Assembly (NCBI GenBank): GCA_963793415.1 | Contig: CAWCAC010000002.1 | Coordinates: 1,240,001-1,304,000, forward strand | Reading direction: 5' to 3' | Length of the DNA: 64,000 nucleotides | Origin: CAXMST01 sp963793415 | GTDB lineage: Bacteria; Actinomycetota; Thermoleophilia; Solirubrobacterales; 70-9 | Shown here: positions 15,171-22,571 of the stretch, one piece after another | How the letters are laid out: each line of letters starts with the position of its first letter | Numbering within the stretch: the first letter of the stretch is position 1 | Position numbers and translations under genes: made by a program | The notes under the pieces: generated by a model | Seen by the model: only the letters and a program-made list of their open reading frames with translations | Told to the model about the DNA's origin: nothing | The model's database searches: none

Positions 15171-15199
15171 AGGAAGCCCGCTCGGCGAGCGGGCTTCCT
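15171..15199. terminator. Strong hairpin terminator
   Basis: AGGAAGCCCGCTC and GAGCGGGCTTCCT form a perfect 13-bp stem with loop GGC. On the minus strand it lies 12 bp after the stop of the 15211-15522 gene, which supports that gene being transcribed. Confidence 0.7.
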
Positions 15200-15210
15200 G
15201 CATTTCGCGT

Positions 15211-15522
15211 CTAGCCCTTGTGGAAGACCTTCCCGGTCACCTCGGTCCGGGTCTCTGCCTCGACGTTGATGTTGCCGCCAAAGTCGCAGAAGCGGTTTCG
15301 CTTGATGGTCGGCTCGACCTTGAACTTGTAGGGGGCCTTGCGGGTCACGATCGTCGGAGCGGTCTCGGCGGTGCTGCCGCTTTTCGGGGCGCAGAGAATT
15401 TGGCCCTGCGGGCACCGTTGTACCGGATGGTCGCCGCGGACAAGCGCGTCATGGCCCCACCGCCTCGTCGGTGTGACACTTTGAGCTTGCGTCCCGGCGG
15501 TGAGCGTGCGTTGGCCCCACAA
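15211..15522 (-). CDS. Small Cys-containing protein, N-terminus uncertain or truncated
   Basis: The convincing part is the last 65 residues or so: CPQGQILCAPKSGS, TAPTIVTRKAPYKFKVEPTI, NRFCDFGGNINVEAET and a closing VTGKVFHKG. Codons there are strongly G/C-ending and a perfect terminator follows. The first 35 residues look unlike an exported protein start and may be non-coding, with the true start lost or obscured by an indel. By composition it resembles the local small basic exported proteins but lacks their G-x-Y-Y strand. Function unknown. Confidence 0.45.
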   Translation of the reverse strand: MWGQRTLTAGTQAQSVTPTRRWGHDALVRGDHPVQRCPQGQILCAPKSGSTAETAPTIVTRKAPYKFKVEPTIKRNRFCDFGGNINVEAETRTEVTGKVFHKG

Positions 15523-15524
15523 CG

Positions 15525-15554
15525 AAAGACGAGCGGGTTGCCCCGCTCGTCTTT
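15525..15554 (-). terminator. Hairpin terminator of the collagen-like gene
   Basis: AAAGACGAGCGGG and CCCGCTCGTCTTT form a 13-bp stem with a 4-nt loop, 40 bp after the stop of 15594-16447 on the minus strand. Confidence 0.7.
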
Positions 15555-15593
15555 CTGTGGCTTACCTGACCCGGTTGCCCGGGGCCTTCTGGA

Positions 15594-16447
15594 CTACTTG
15601 GCCAGGAGGTTCAGGCTGGCGACGCAGGTCGGCGACTCCGGGTAACCCGTCGGCTTCCTGAGAGCAGCGCCGATGCCGCTCTGAGTCTCGCCGTTGGTTC
15701 CGTAGATGACGATGTTCGCTCCGCGCTTGTTCTGCTCCGCAGCGGAGCGAACGCCTTCGGCAACGAAGACCCCGGGCGCGGGGTTCAGCGAGAGTTCCCC
15801 GTAGCGTCCGAGTAGCCGGCCCTTGACATCGTGTTATCGGTGAACGCGTTGCCGACGACCGCGACCTCGCCCTCATCGAAGTCGTCCGACTGATCGGTGG
15901 GCATCACGGCTCCAGCCTCATCCTGGAACAGGAGTGCCCCGTTGATGTGCGAGTCGTCCCCTCCCGAGAGGTTCTGAACCACGAGCAGGCTGCCGGTGCC
16001 GGGAGTGCCGCTGGGGCCATCCTTACACACGCCTGCCCAGGCGAAGCCCTCGTTCACTGCCAGCGGAACGATCGCGCCGTTTTCGAGCGTTGGGCTGGCC
16101 TGAGCCGTGGCGATCTTCGCCTGAGAACTGGCCTGGACCGTGACCGGGCCTGCCGGACCTTGGGGACCTGCCGGACCCCGTGCGCCCTGCGGACCCCTTG
16201 GGCCCTGGGCACCGGTGATGTCGGCGCGGCTGAACTTCAGATCCTGGAAATTGATCGTCTTGTTCTCGATCCGCTTACTGTTAACGGCGTCCGGAGCGAG
16301 CTTCGCCTTCGTGACGGCCGCCCGCTGAATGTCTGATGTGCCGATTGCCGAAGCCGCGTATCCAACGCCGCCGACCGCAAAGAACACCGCAAACATCGAG
16401 ATGACGAGCCCAGGTGTTACCCGGACTCCTTCGAGTCTCTTCCTCAT
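15594..16447 (-). CDS. Exported collagen-like stalk protein, one frameshift
   Basis: ATG 16447 has a GGGAGAGG ribosome site. The N-terminus MRKRLEGVRVTPGLVISM and a hydrophobic stretch (VFFAVGGVGYAASA) form a signal anchor. Next are short repeats (IGTSDIQRAAVTKAKLAPDAV, related to those of 7664-8197) and a collagen-like G-A-Q-G-P-R-G-P-Q run of about seven triplets near residues 78-98. A beta-rich C-terminal domain follows, with Cys in VCKDG. The frame that opens at 16447 ends near 15785, but the family-like sequence continues in another frame (YGELSLNPAPGVFVAEG to SPTCVASLNLLAK, stop 15594), so there is a one-base shift at about 15790-15830. The intact length would be about 284 residues. Probable surface protein of unknown function. 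Confidence 0.65.
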
Positions 16448-16706
16448 GAACCTCTCCCACTCCTCTTGCCGGGAACGCAAGGACGTTCCAGGCTGCTTTC
16501 CGAAGCAGCTGCCCCAGACCAGGATCCTTCACCCCAGGCCGAAGATCCTTTCATGTTTTCGAGCTTTGTGCGGATTGACGCACTCCTCCGCGTTTAACTC
16601 GCCCCTCTGGAGCGCGGTAGGCAAGTCCTCCTTCGACGACCTCGGTCCCGTGCGCCGACGGAATATGCTCGGCCCCGGGATCTATGCCCGACGAAGCGCA
16701 GCGACC

Positions 16707-17063
16707 ATGATCGGACCGCTCGAGATTGCGATTCTCGTTCTGATCCTGCTCGTCGTCTTCGGGGCCAAGTTCCTTCCCAAGCTCGCGCGCTCGGCCGGCA
16801 GGGGCGTGCGGATCGGAAAGACGAAGGGGGAGGAGATCGCCTCGGTCGCGAGTGAGAAGGCGCAGGCGATCGACACGAAGGCGATCGCCCGCACCGCGGG
16901 TGAGCACGTCCGCGACGCGCGGGAGGTGCGCGATCTGGTCAAGGGCGAGGACGCCTCAGCCGCGAAGGCGACCGACGAGGCCGCAGCCGCCAAGACGACC
17001 GACCGGACAGACGACGCTCCGGACCCGCCGAAGACCGGCAGCGGTTCAGGCGCTTCCGGCTAG
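16707..17063 (+). CDS. tatA: Twin-arginine translocase subunit TatA/TatE
   Basis: The product is 118 residues from ATG 16707; upstream sequence in the same frame is not TatA-like. The N-terminal transmembrane helix MIGPLEIAILVLILLVVFG is followed by the hinge and amphipathic helix AKFLPKLARSAGRGVRIGKT, the hallmark F-G-x-x-x-L-P layout of TatA. The tail is charged and Ala-rich (SEKAQAIDTKAIA, HVRDAREVRDLVKGED) and disordered towards the end. TatA oligomers form the pore for folded proteins at the cytoplasmic membrane. tatB and tatC are not adjacent. The tail is longer than in compact TatA proteins, as is common in actinobacteria. Confidence 0.85.
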   Translation: MIGPLEIAILVLILLVVFGAKFLPKLARSAGRGVRIGKTKGEEIASVASEKAQAIDTKAIARTAGEHVRDAREVRDLVKGEDASAAKATDEAAAAKTTDRTDDAPDPPKTGSGSGASG

Positions 17064-17145
17064 CCGGACACCGGTTCCGCGAGGACCGGCGACGGCCGTA
17101 ACCCCTTGACGAACAGGCCCGCGCCGGGTCGGTTCAGCCGCTGAG

Positions 17146-17995
17146 TCACGAGGCACGCCCAAGCAGAAGCTCGCGGGTGGCTACCAGCCCGGCCATGTGG
17201 CCGCTTCCGAGCGCGACGGCGACCTGCTGCGGGGCGAAGGCGAGATCGCCGGCCGCGTAGACGCCGGGAACGCTCGTGCGGGCCTCGGAGTCGACCTGCA
17301 CGAATCCGTCCTCGGTCAGGGCGACGCCGAGCTGCTCGGCGAGCTTGTCGCGGCGGTGCAGCGGCGCGTGGACGAGCACCGCTTCGCAGCGAACCTCGGA
17401 GCCGTCGCGGAGCACGAGCCCGGCGAGTGTCCCGTCCTCGACTCGAGCCGCCTCGACCTGGTCCGGATCGACCATCGTCACGTCGTCGGTCCAGCCGGCG
17501 AGCAGCCCGGCGAAGCGCTCCGCGACCGTGGGCGGCGCGTAGACGGCGACCGACCGGTCGCGCACGTCCCAGCCGTGGCAGAAGGGGCAGTGGAAGACGG
17601 AGCCGCCCCAGAGCTCGGCGAAGCCGGGTACGTCGGGGATCTCGTAGTTCATGCCGGTCGCGAGCACGAGGGCCGTCGCGCGGACCTCCTCGCCTCCGTC
17701 GAGCCGGACGAGGAACCCGCCCTGATCGGCCCGGGCGTCGGCGACCTGGCCGGTGCGGAACTGGACGGCCTGGTAGGCGGCCACCTGTTCGCGGCCGAGC
17801 TCGTAGAGCTGATCCGGCGGAGTGCCGTCGTGGCCGAGCAGGCCGCCGACGTGGGCAGCCGCGCGGTTGCTCTGGCCGCCGCCGTCGACGATCAGGGTGC
17901 GGCGGCGGGCCCGGCCCAGGACGAGCGCCGCGCTGAGCCCGGCGACGCCGCCGCCGATCGACGATGCAGTCGTATCCGTTGGGGGCGGCGGTCAT
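17146..17995 (-). CDS. Thioredoxin-reductase-like FAD oxidoreductase, one frameshift
   Basis: The intact product would be about 282 residues. ATG 17995 starts TAAPNGYDCIV; a single extra base near 17960 (GTCGATCGGC where GTCATCGGC would fit) then breaks the frame. In the next frame GGGVAGLSAALVLGRARR completes the FAD-binding G-x-G-x-x-G motif, followed by TLIVDGGG. The rest (17146-17784) is intact: VLATGMNYEIPDVPG, FHCPFCHGWD with the Cys-x-x-Cys redox pair of the thioredoxin reductase family, and VYAAGDLA. It overlaps the upstream small membrane protein gene by ATGA, indicating coupling in a two-gene unit controlled by the adjacent TetR operator. Confidence 0.75.
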
Positions 17996-18282
17996 CGGGC
18001 CAGCCATGGGGCGAGCAGCCGCTGCAGCCGCGGCAGCAACACGAAGACCATCAGCGGCACGGCGACGAGGGTCAGGGCGAGGGTCCGTATTGGCAGCGGC
18101 CAGGCGGCGATCGCCGAGCCGCCGAGCGCGAGCAGCAGCGTGATCGTCGGGTAGATCGCGAGCCAGACGATCACGGCCATCCGGTGCCGAGGGGGAGGGG
18201 CACAGGGCGCCGCAGCGGGCGCTGCGTGAGGGGCGCCGGTGGCGGCTGTGGCCTGAGCCGGGCGCAGTCGGAGCTGAGACAT
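17992..18282 (-). CDS. Small two-helix membrane protein coupled to the reductase
   Basis: The product is 96 residues, started at ATG 18282 (SQLRLRPAQATAATG). A Pro/Ala-rich cytosolic segment precedes two transmembrane helices (about 36-56 VIVWLAIYPTITLLLALGG and 60-80 LPIRTLALTLVAVPLMVFVLL) and a basic tail PRLQRLLAPW. This helix pair resembles the membrane segment found alone or at the end of antibiotic-biosynthesis-monooxygenase-like proteins, with I-Y-P-x-I-T-L-L-L-A and P-L-M-V as recurring features. It is first in the unit with the reductase and is divergent from the TetR gene at 18379. Confidence 0.7.
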   Translation of the reverse strand: MSQLRLRPAQATAATGAPHAAPAAAPCAPPPRHRMAVIVWLAIYPTITLLLALGGSAIAAWPLPIRTLALTLVAVPLMVFVLLPRLQRLLAPWLAR

Positions 18283-18320
18283 GAGTGGAGCCTTTCCTTG
18301 TTTTCGGTAGGGAGCTGACA

Positions 18321-18365
18321 CGAGACGCAACGTCTCGTTATCTTGACACAAGACGTCTCGTCTTG
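18321..18365. promoter_or_regulatory. Two TetR operators with overlapping divergent promoters
   Basis: Two 17-bp palindromes: CGAGACG-CAA-CGTCTCG (18321-18337) and CAAGACG-TCT-CGTCTTG (18349-18365). Their centres are 28 bp apart and they share the core RAGACG-N3-CGTCTY. The second is framed on the plus strand by TTGACA (18343-18348) and TCAAAT (18366-18371), a -35/-10 pair with 17-bp spacing. On the minus strand a TTGACA lies at the other side with CAAGAT as a possible -10. A repressor bound here would block both directions. Confidence 0.75.
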
Positions 18366-18378
18366 TCAAATGCAGCGC

Positions 18379-18969
18379 ATGTCCACCGACTCCAAGCCCC
18401 CGAACCCGGCTCGCCGCAGCGAGCGTGCCTACCAGGCGATCCTCGACGCGACCGGCGACCTCGTCGCCGCCCAGGGCCTGGCGGCCACGTCGATCGACCA
18501 GATCGCCGCGCGCGCCGGAGTCGGCAAGCAGACGATCTATCGCTGGTGGCCGAACAAGGCCGCGCTCGTGCTCGACTATGCGCAGGAGCGGGCCCGTCCC
18601 GTGCCCGAGCCCGACACCGGCAGCCTGCGCGGCGACCTCGACCGGCTCGCGCAGGACCTCGTCTCGACGCTGAGCAATTCCCCGGCGGGCCGGGTCTGCG
18701 CCGAGCTGATCGGCAGCGCCGAGGCCGACCCGGACTTCGCCCGCAGCTTCCGCGAGACCTTCGTCTCCGGCCGCCGCGCGACCGTCCTCGCCGTGCTCGA
18801 GCGCTGGCAGGAGCGCGGGGAGGTGCGGGCCGATGTCGATCTCGAGGTCGCCACCGATCTTCTCTACGGGCCGATCTGGTACCGGCGCCTCGTCGGGCAG
18901 ACGCCACTGACGCCGGCCTTCGCCAAGAAGCTCGCCGGCGAGGTCGCGGCGGCGGTCGCGCCGCGCTGA
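18379..18969 (+). CDS. TetR-family transcriptional regulator
   Basis: The product is 196 residues. The helix-turn-helix spans about 12-57: AYQAILDATGDLVAAQGL, SIDQIAARAGVGKQTIYRWWPNK, the canonical TetR N-terminal domain. The C-terminal ligand domain includes GDLDRLAQDLVSTL, FVSGRRATVLAVLERW and a closing VATDLLYGPIWYRRLV, as in the TetR C-terminal group 33-type domain. The ATG at 18379 was preferred over 18370 because the predicted -10 (18366-18371) would put transcription start at about 18378, giving a leaderless mRNA. It is divergent from the membrane protein/reductase pair, and the intervening palindromes are its likely operators. Confidence 0.85.
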   Translation: MSTDSKPPNPARRSERAYQAILDATGDLVAAQGLAATSIDQIAARAGVGKQTIYRWWPNKAALVLDYAQERARPVPEPDTGSLRGDLDRLAQDLVSTLSNSPAGRVCAELIGSAEADPDFARSFRETFVSGRRATVLAVLERWQERGEVRADVDLEVATDLLYGPIWYRRLVGQTPLTPAFAKKLAGEVAAAVAPR

Positions 18970-18976
18970 GCGCGAA

Positions 18977-20491
18977 TCACGCGGAGCCGGCCGCTTCCGT
19001 CGGCGATCCGAACCAGGTCCCCAACGCCTCGGCGGGGCTCGACTCGGGGCCGTTGGCGACCCAGGCGACGTAGCCGTCGGGTCGGATCAGGACCGCGGCG
19101 GGAGCAGCGACCTCGCCGAGCACGGGCAGCTCCCAGATGCCGTCGTAGCCCGCGTTCACGAGCCGCACCCGATCCGCCCAGCCGGTGATCTCGAGATCGC
19201 CGGGCGCGCCGAGGTTGAGCAGCACGCCTCGGGCGTCGTGCAGCAGCTCGAACACCCTCATCGAACCGTCGGCGTCGGTCAGGTCGAGATCGGGCATGCG
19301 GCGGCCGAGCAGCGGATGGCCCTCGCCGAGCTCGTAGTGGACGTCGAGGCCGGAGAGCATTCCGCCGAGCCGCCTCCGGGCCTCGTCGATGTCGAGCAGC
19401 TCGGAGACGATCGCGCGCGCCGCCTCGTTGCGCGGGTCAGGCCGCATCAGCGCGGTCTGCGCCATCGTGCTCTGCAGGGTCCGAGCCGCTACCGGGTGAC
19501 GCTCGGCCTCGTAGCTGTCGAGCAGATCGTCGGGCGAGCGGCCGTCGACGACCTGCGCCAGTTTCCAGCCCAGGTTGACCGCATCCTGCACACCGATGTT
19601 GAGACCCTGCCCGCCGACCGGGTAGTGGATGTGAGCGGCGTCGCCGGCGAGCAGCACCCGCCCCTGCCGGTAGGAGGCGGCCTGGCGGGTCGCGTCGGTG
19701 AACCTGGAGATCCAGGTCGGGCTGTGGACGCCGAAGTCGGTGCCGTAGAGCTCGACCAGCTCGGCGCTGAGGTCGCCGAGGGTCGGCTCGCCGGAGCCGA
19801 CCTGCGCCTCGGTGATCATCACCCGCAGCGGCCCCTTGTCGGCATAGATGATCTCACCGTCGCGAATCTCGTACTCGACTCGGCCGATGCCATGGGTGCC
19901 GCGGGCGTCGCGGCGAACTCCCAGCTCCGGTTCATCGCTCATCTCGACCTCGGCGATCAGCGAGCTCGTCGATGCCTCCCACCCTGGGAAGTCGATCCCG
20001 GCCGCCTTGCGGATCAGGCTCCGCCCACCGTCGCAGCCGACCAGGTACTGCGCCCGCAGCGACCCGCCGTCCGCCAACCGGACCTCGACTCCGGCATCGT
20101 CGGAGGCGAAGCCCGCGAGTTCGCGACCGCGGTGGATCGGAACGCCGAGCTCCTCGACCCAGGCGGCCATGATCCGCTCGATGTGGTTCTGCCAGAGTCC
20201 GAGCCCGTAGGGGTGACGGGTGGGAAAGTCGCTGATGTCGAGGCGGCTGGCGCCGAAGGCGTGGACCTGGGCCACCTGTCCTTCCGCGAGGAACCGGTCG
20301 GCGATCCCGCGCTGGTCGAAGACCTCGATCGTCCGCGACTGCAGGCCGCCCGCCCGCGAGCCCGCCAGCCCCTGGTCCGGCCGTCGCTCGACGATCGTGA
20401 CGTCGATCCCCGCCAAGGCCAGCTCGCCCGCCAGCATCAGGCCGGTCGGGCCGCCTCCGCCCACCACCACCGCGTGTTCCGACTTCGTCAT
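18977..20491 (-). CDS. FAD-dependent aromatic monooxygenase (PheA/TfdB, PgaE/Rox-like)
   Basis: About 504 residues; ATG 20491 follows GAAGGAGGGGCGG. The FAD-binding Rossmann motif is VVVGGGGPTGLMLAGELALAG (about 7-27), the DG motif CDGGRSLIRKAAG is about 155-168, and the second FAD motif GRVLLAGDAAHIHYPVGGQGLN is about 275-296. A C-terminal thioredoxin-like domain (FELLHDARGVLLNLG, VLIRPDGYVAW) completes the class A flavoprotein hydroxylase layout. The family hydroxylates aromatic polyketides, phenols or rifamycins using NAD(P)H and O2; the substrate here is unknown. The gene converges on the TetR gene with an 8-bp gap and has its own upstream palindrome at 20559-20581. Confidence 0.85.
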   Translation of the reverse strand: MTKSEHAVVVGGGGPTGLMLAGELALAGIDVTIVERRPDQGLAGSRAGGLQSRTIEVFDQRGIADRFLAEGQVAQVHAFGASRLDISDFPTRHPYGLGLWQNHIERIMAAWVEELGVPIHRGRELAGFASDDAGVEVRLADGGSLRAQYLVGCDGGRSLIRKAAGIDFPGWEASTSSLIAEVEMSDEPELGVRRDARGTHGIGRVEYEIRDGEIIYADKGPLRVMITEAQVGSGEPTLGDLSAELVELYGTDFGVHSPTWISRFTDATRQAASYRQGRVLLAGDAAHIHYPVGGQGLNIGVQDAVNLGWKLAQVVDGRSPDDLLDSYEAERHPVAARTLQSTMAQTALMRPDPRNEAARAIVSELLDIDEARRRLGGMLSGLDVHYELGEGHPLLGRRMPDLDLTDADGSMRVFELLHDARGVLLNLGAPGDLEITGWADRVRLVNAGYDGIWELPVLGEVAAPAAVLIRPDGYVAWVANGPESSPAEALGTWFGSPTEAAGSA

Positions 20492-20558
20492 CCGCCCCTC
20501 CTTCGCTCGTCCCTGCCCCGGTGAATCCGGGCTCAAGGCGCGCGTTTATAGGGGTCGA

Positions 20559-20581
20559 GCGGGGCTTGATTCAAGCCCCGC
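20559..20581. promoter_or_regulatory. Perfect 23-bp palindrome upstream of the monooxygenase
   Basis: GCGGGGCTTGA and TCAAGCCCCGC are perfect 11-bp arms around one base. It lies 68 bp before the ATG of the minus-strand monooxygenase and 85 bp after the stop of the heparinase-like gene. No T-tract follows in either direction, so an operator is more likely than a terminator. Confidence 0.5.
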
Positions 20582-20665
20582 GTGCGCCATAATGTGGAGG
20601 CAAGGGGTTCTGTCGTTCGCCCGGCATTTCGGGGCGCGCCGCCTCCGGGGGGAGTCGGTTATCGG

Positions 20666-22528
20666 TCAGGGGACGGGCGTGTAGGGCGGGTCGGCCGTGG
20701 CGATCGAAAGCCGATCGCCCTTGCGGGTGACGGTCACGATCTTCTTCGGGTCGCCGTTGTGGCTGATCGCGAAGCTGCTCGTCTCGCCGAGCTGCCCGAC
20801 CGCGCTGGCCCGGACCTGCTTTCTGGGGTTGAGGGCGAAGGTCGTCACGTTGTCGACCGCCGGCCCCGAGGTCGTGGTCGATGCGGTCCAACGCGGCTCG
20901 CGATCGCGGAAGTCCGTGTAGACGAAGCCGGCCAGCGGGTCGAGGCGGCCCCGGACCGCGTCCCGCCGCAGCTCGGGATCGCTGCTCTCGGAGTAGACGA
21001 AGACGCGATCGGAGCCTGCGTGGAGACGCATCCGGTCGTCGTCGAGCTGGAGGCCGAAGTCGGGGCCGAACTGGAAGAAGCTGCGGTAGCTGTGACTTGC
21101 GTTCGACCGGAGCTGATCGGCGACGACGAGAGCCCGGCCCGGTTTGTAGAGCAGCAGCCTGTTGTGGGCGACTCCCTGCTCGGCGACGAGTGGGTTGACC
21201 GCTTCGATCGCGTACCAGCCGTGGCCCGCGCCGGAGGCGAGGATTCCACTCCCGTAGGCGCTCCCGGCGTCCCGGGGGAAGTCGGCTCCGTCGACCTCGA
21301 CGATGCTGTGAGCCGGGCCTGAGATCGCGAACTCGTATGGCGCTCCGAAGTCCTTGTCCGGGATGCCCGTGTCCGAGACGATCCGGTGCCCGTCCTCGTA
21401 GAGGTCGAACGAGAGATCATCGGAGTGCCTGTGGATGTCGCTGTGGTAGTTCGAGAGCAGCGACAGGTAGCTCTTCTTCTTCTTGACAAAGGCGATCCCG
21501 CTCGCCGGCAGCACGCGCATGCCGCGCTGCTCGCGACCGAGTTGCTGCGCGAAGCGGGCGGACTTGTCCTGGAAGGAATCGCCTGCCTGAACCCAGCGAC
21601 GGTCCGGCATCGTCATCCAGGCGGCCGTCTCCTTCATCGTCTCCAGCAATCGCTCGAGACCGGGGCGGTTCCTGCTGTCGATCTCGAGGAAGCGCTCGAT
21701 CGCGTTGACCGTGAGGAACTGGTAGGTGGTCGAGTGCTCCAGCCACATGCCCTCGCCCCAGATCACGTGGCGGTTGACGTTGCCGACGAAGCGCCGCTGC
21801 CCCTGCTTGCGCGCCTTGCCGGCGCCGGGCAGGAAACGCATCTGCCGGCCGCTGAAGATCAGGCCCAGGTCCATGAACAGGCCGCGGTTCGTCGGCGAGT
21901 AGCGGGGCGGGTCGGCAAGGAACCGGATGTGCTGCTGGACCGAGCCGAGCAGCTTCCGGGCGAGCCCGCTGTTCTTGAGCAGGCCCTCGCACATCGCCGC
22001 CCGCGTCGCGTAGGCGATGTAGGGGCCGCGATCGCCGGCCACCTTGTCGAACCAGGTGCGGTCGGTGGTCGGTTCGCGCAACGGGTTGCTCTTGACCCAG
22101 TCGACGACGATCCGCTTAGCCGTCCTCAGGGCCGTTCGGTCGCCACGCTCCCTGTAGGCGTAGAAGAGGGGGTCGAGCCAGCGCAGGTCGTGGAGCCGGG
22201 CGCGGAATGAGGCCGAGCCGACCGGGTCGTAGGTCCAGTCCATCTTGCGCCCGATGTGGACCTTGCGGCCGGCAATGCTGAAGTTGCCGTTCTTCGCTGT
22301 CGCGATCTCCCCGGAGTCGGCCGGGCGGCTGACACGGACCGCATACTTGGGCGGGCAAGGGCTTTTCGCGAGTTTCTTCACGGCGCCCTTCGGGACCTTG
22401 GCGGTTGCTGTCGCCGGCGCCGGCGCGACGGCGAGCGCCGCGATCAGGGCAGCAAGCGGCACCAGCGCCGCGGCGCCCCTGCGTGCACGCGCACGAACGT
22501 TTCTCGCTGCTCCCCGCACCCATTGCAT
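20666..22528 (-). CDS. Exported heparinase II/III-family polysaccharide lyase-like protein
   Basis: The product is 620 residues. ATG 22528 gives a basic n-region (ARNVRARARRG) and hydrophobic core (LVPLAALIAALAVAPA) as signal peptide. The N-terminal alpha/alpha toroid region has RLHDLRWLDPLFYAYRERGD, IVVDWVKSNP, GPYIAYATRAAMCEGLL, RGLFMDLGLIFSG and WLEHSTTYQFLTVNA. The C-terminal beta-sandwich, typical of heparinase II/III-like enzymes, begins near SNYHSDIHRHSDDLSFDLYEDGHRI, which carries the conserved His/Asp cluster. Such enzymes cleave uronic-acid glycans; the substrate here cannot be told. It is divergent from 22572-24549 with a 43-bp gap. Confidence 0.8.
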   Translation of the reverse strand: MQWVRGAARNVRARARRGAAALVPLAALIAALAVAPAPATATAKVPKGAVKKLAKSPCPPKYAVRVSRPADSGEIATAKNGNFSIAGRKVHIGRKMDWTYDPVGSASFRARLHDLRWLDPLFYAYRERGDRTALRTAKRIVVDWVKSNPLREPTTDRTWFDKVAGDRGPYIAYATRAAMCEGLLKNSGLARKLLGSVQQHIRFLADPPRYSPTNRGLFMDLGLIFSGRQMRFLPGAGKARKQGQRRFVGNVNRHVIWGEGMWLEHSTTYQFLTVNAIERFLEIDSRNRPGLERLLETMKETAAWMTMPDRRWVQAGDSFQDKSARFAQQLGREQRGMRVLPASGIAFVKKKKSYLSLLSNYHSDIHRHSDDLSFDLYEDGHRIVSDTGIPDKDFGAPYEFAISGPAHSIVEVDGADFPRDAGSAYGSGILASGAGHGWYAIEAVNPLVAEQGVAHNRLLLYKPGRALVVADQLRSNASHSYRSFFQFGPDFGLQLDDDRMRLHAGSDRVFVYSESSDPELRRDAVRGRLDPLAGFVYTDFRDREPRWTASTTTSGPAVDNVTTFALNPRKQVRASAVGQLGETSSFAISHNGDPKKIVTVTRKGDRLSIATADPPYTPVP

Positions 22529-22571
22529 GTTAGGCGTGCGGACTGCCCGGCCGGGGCGTTCCGATAGGTTG

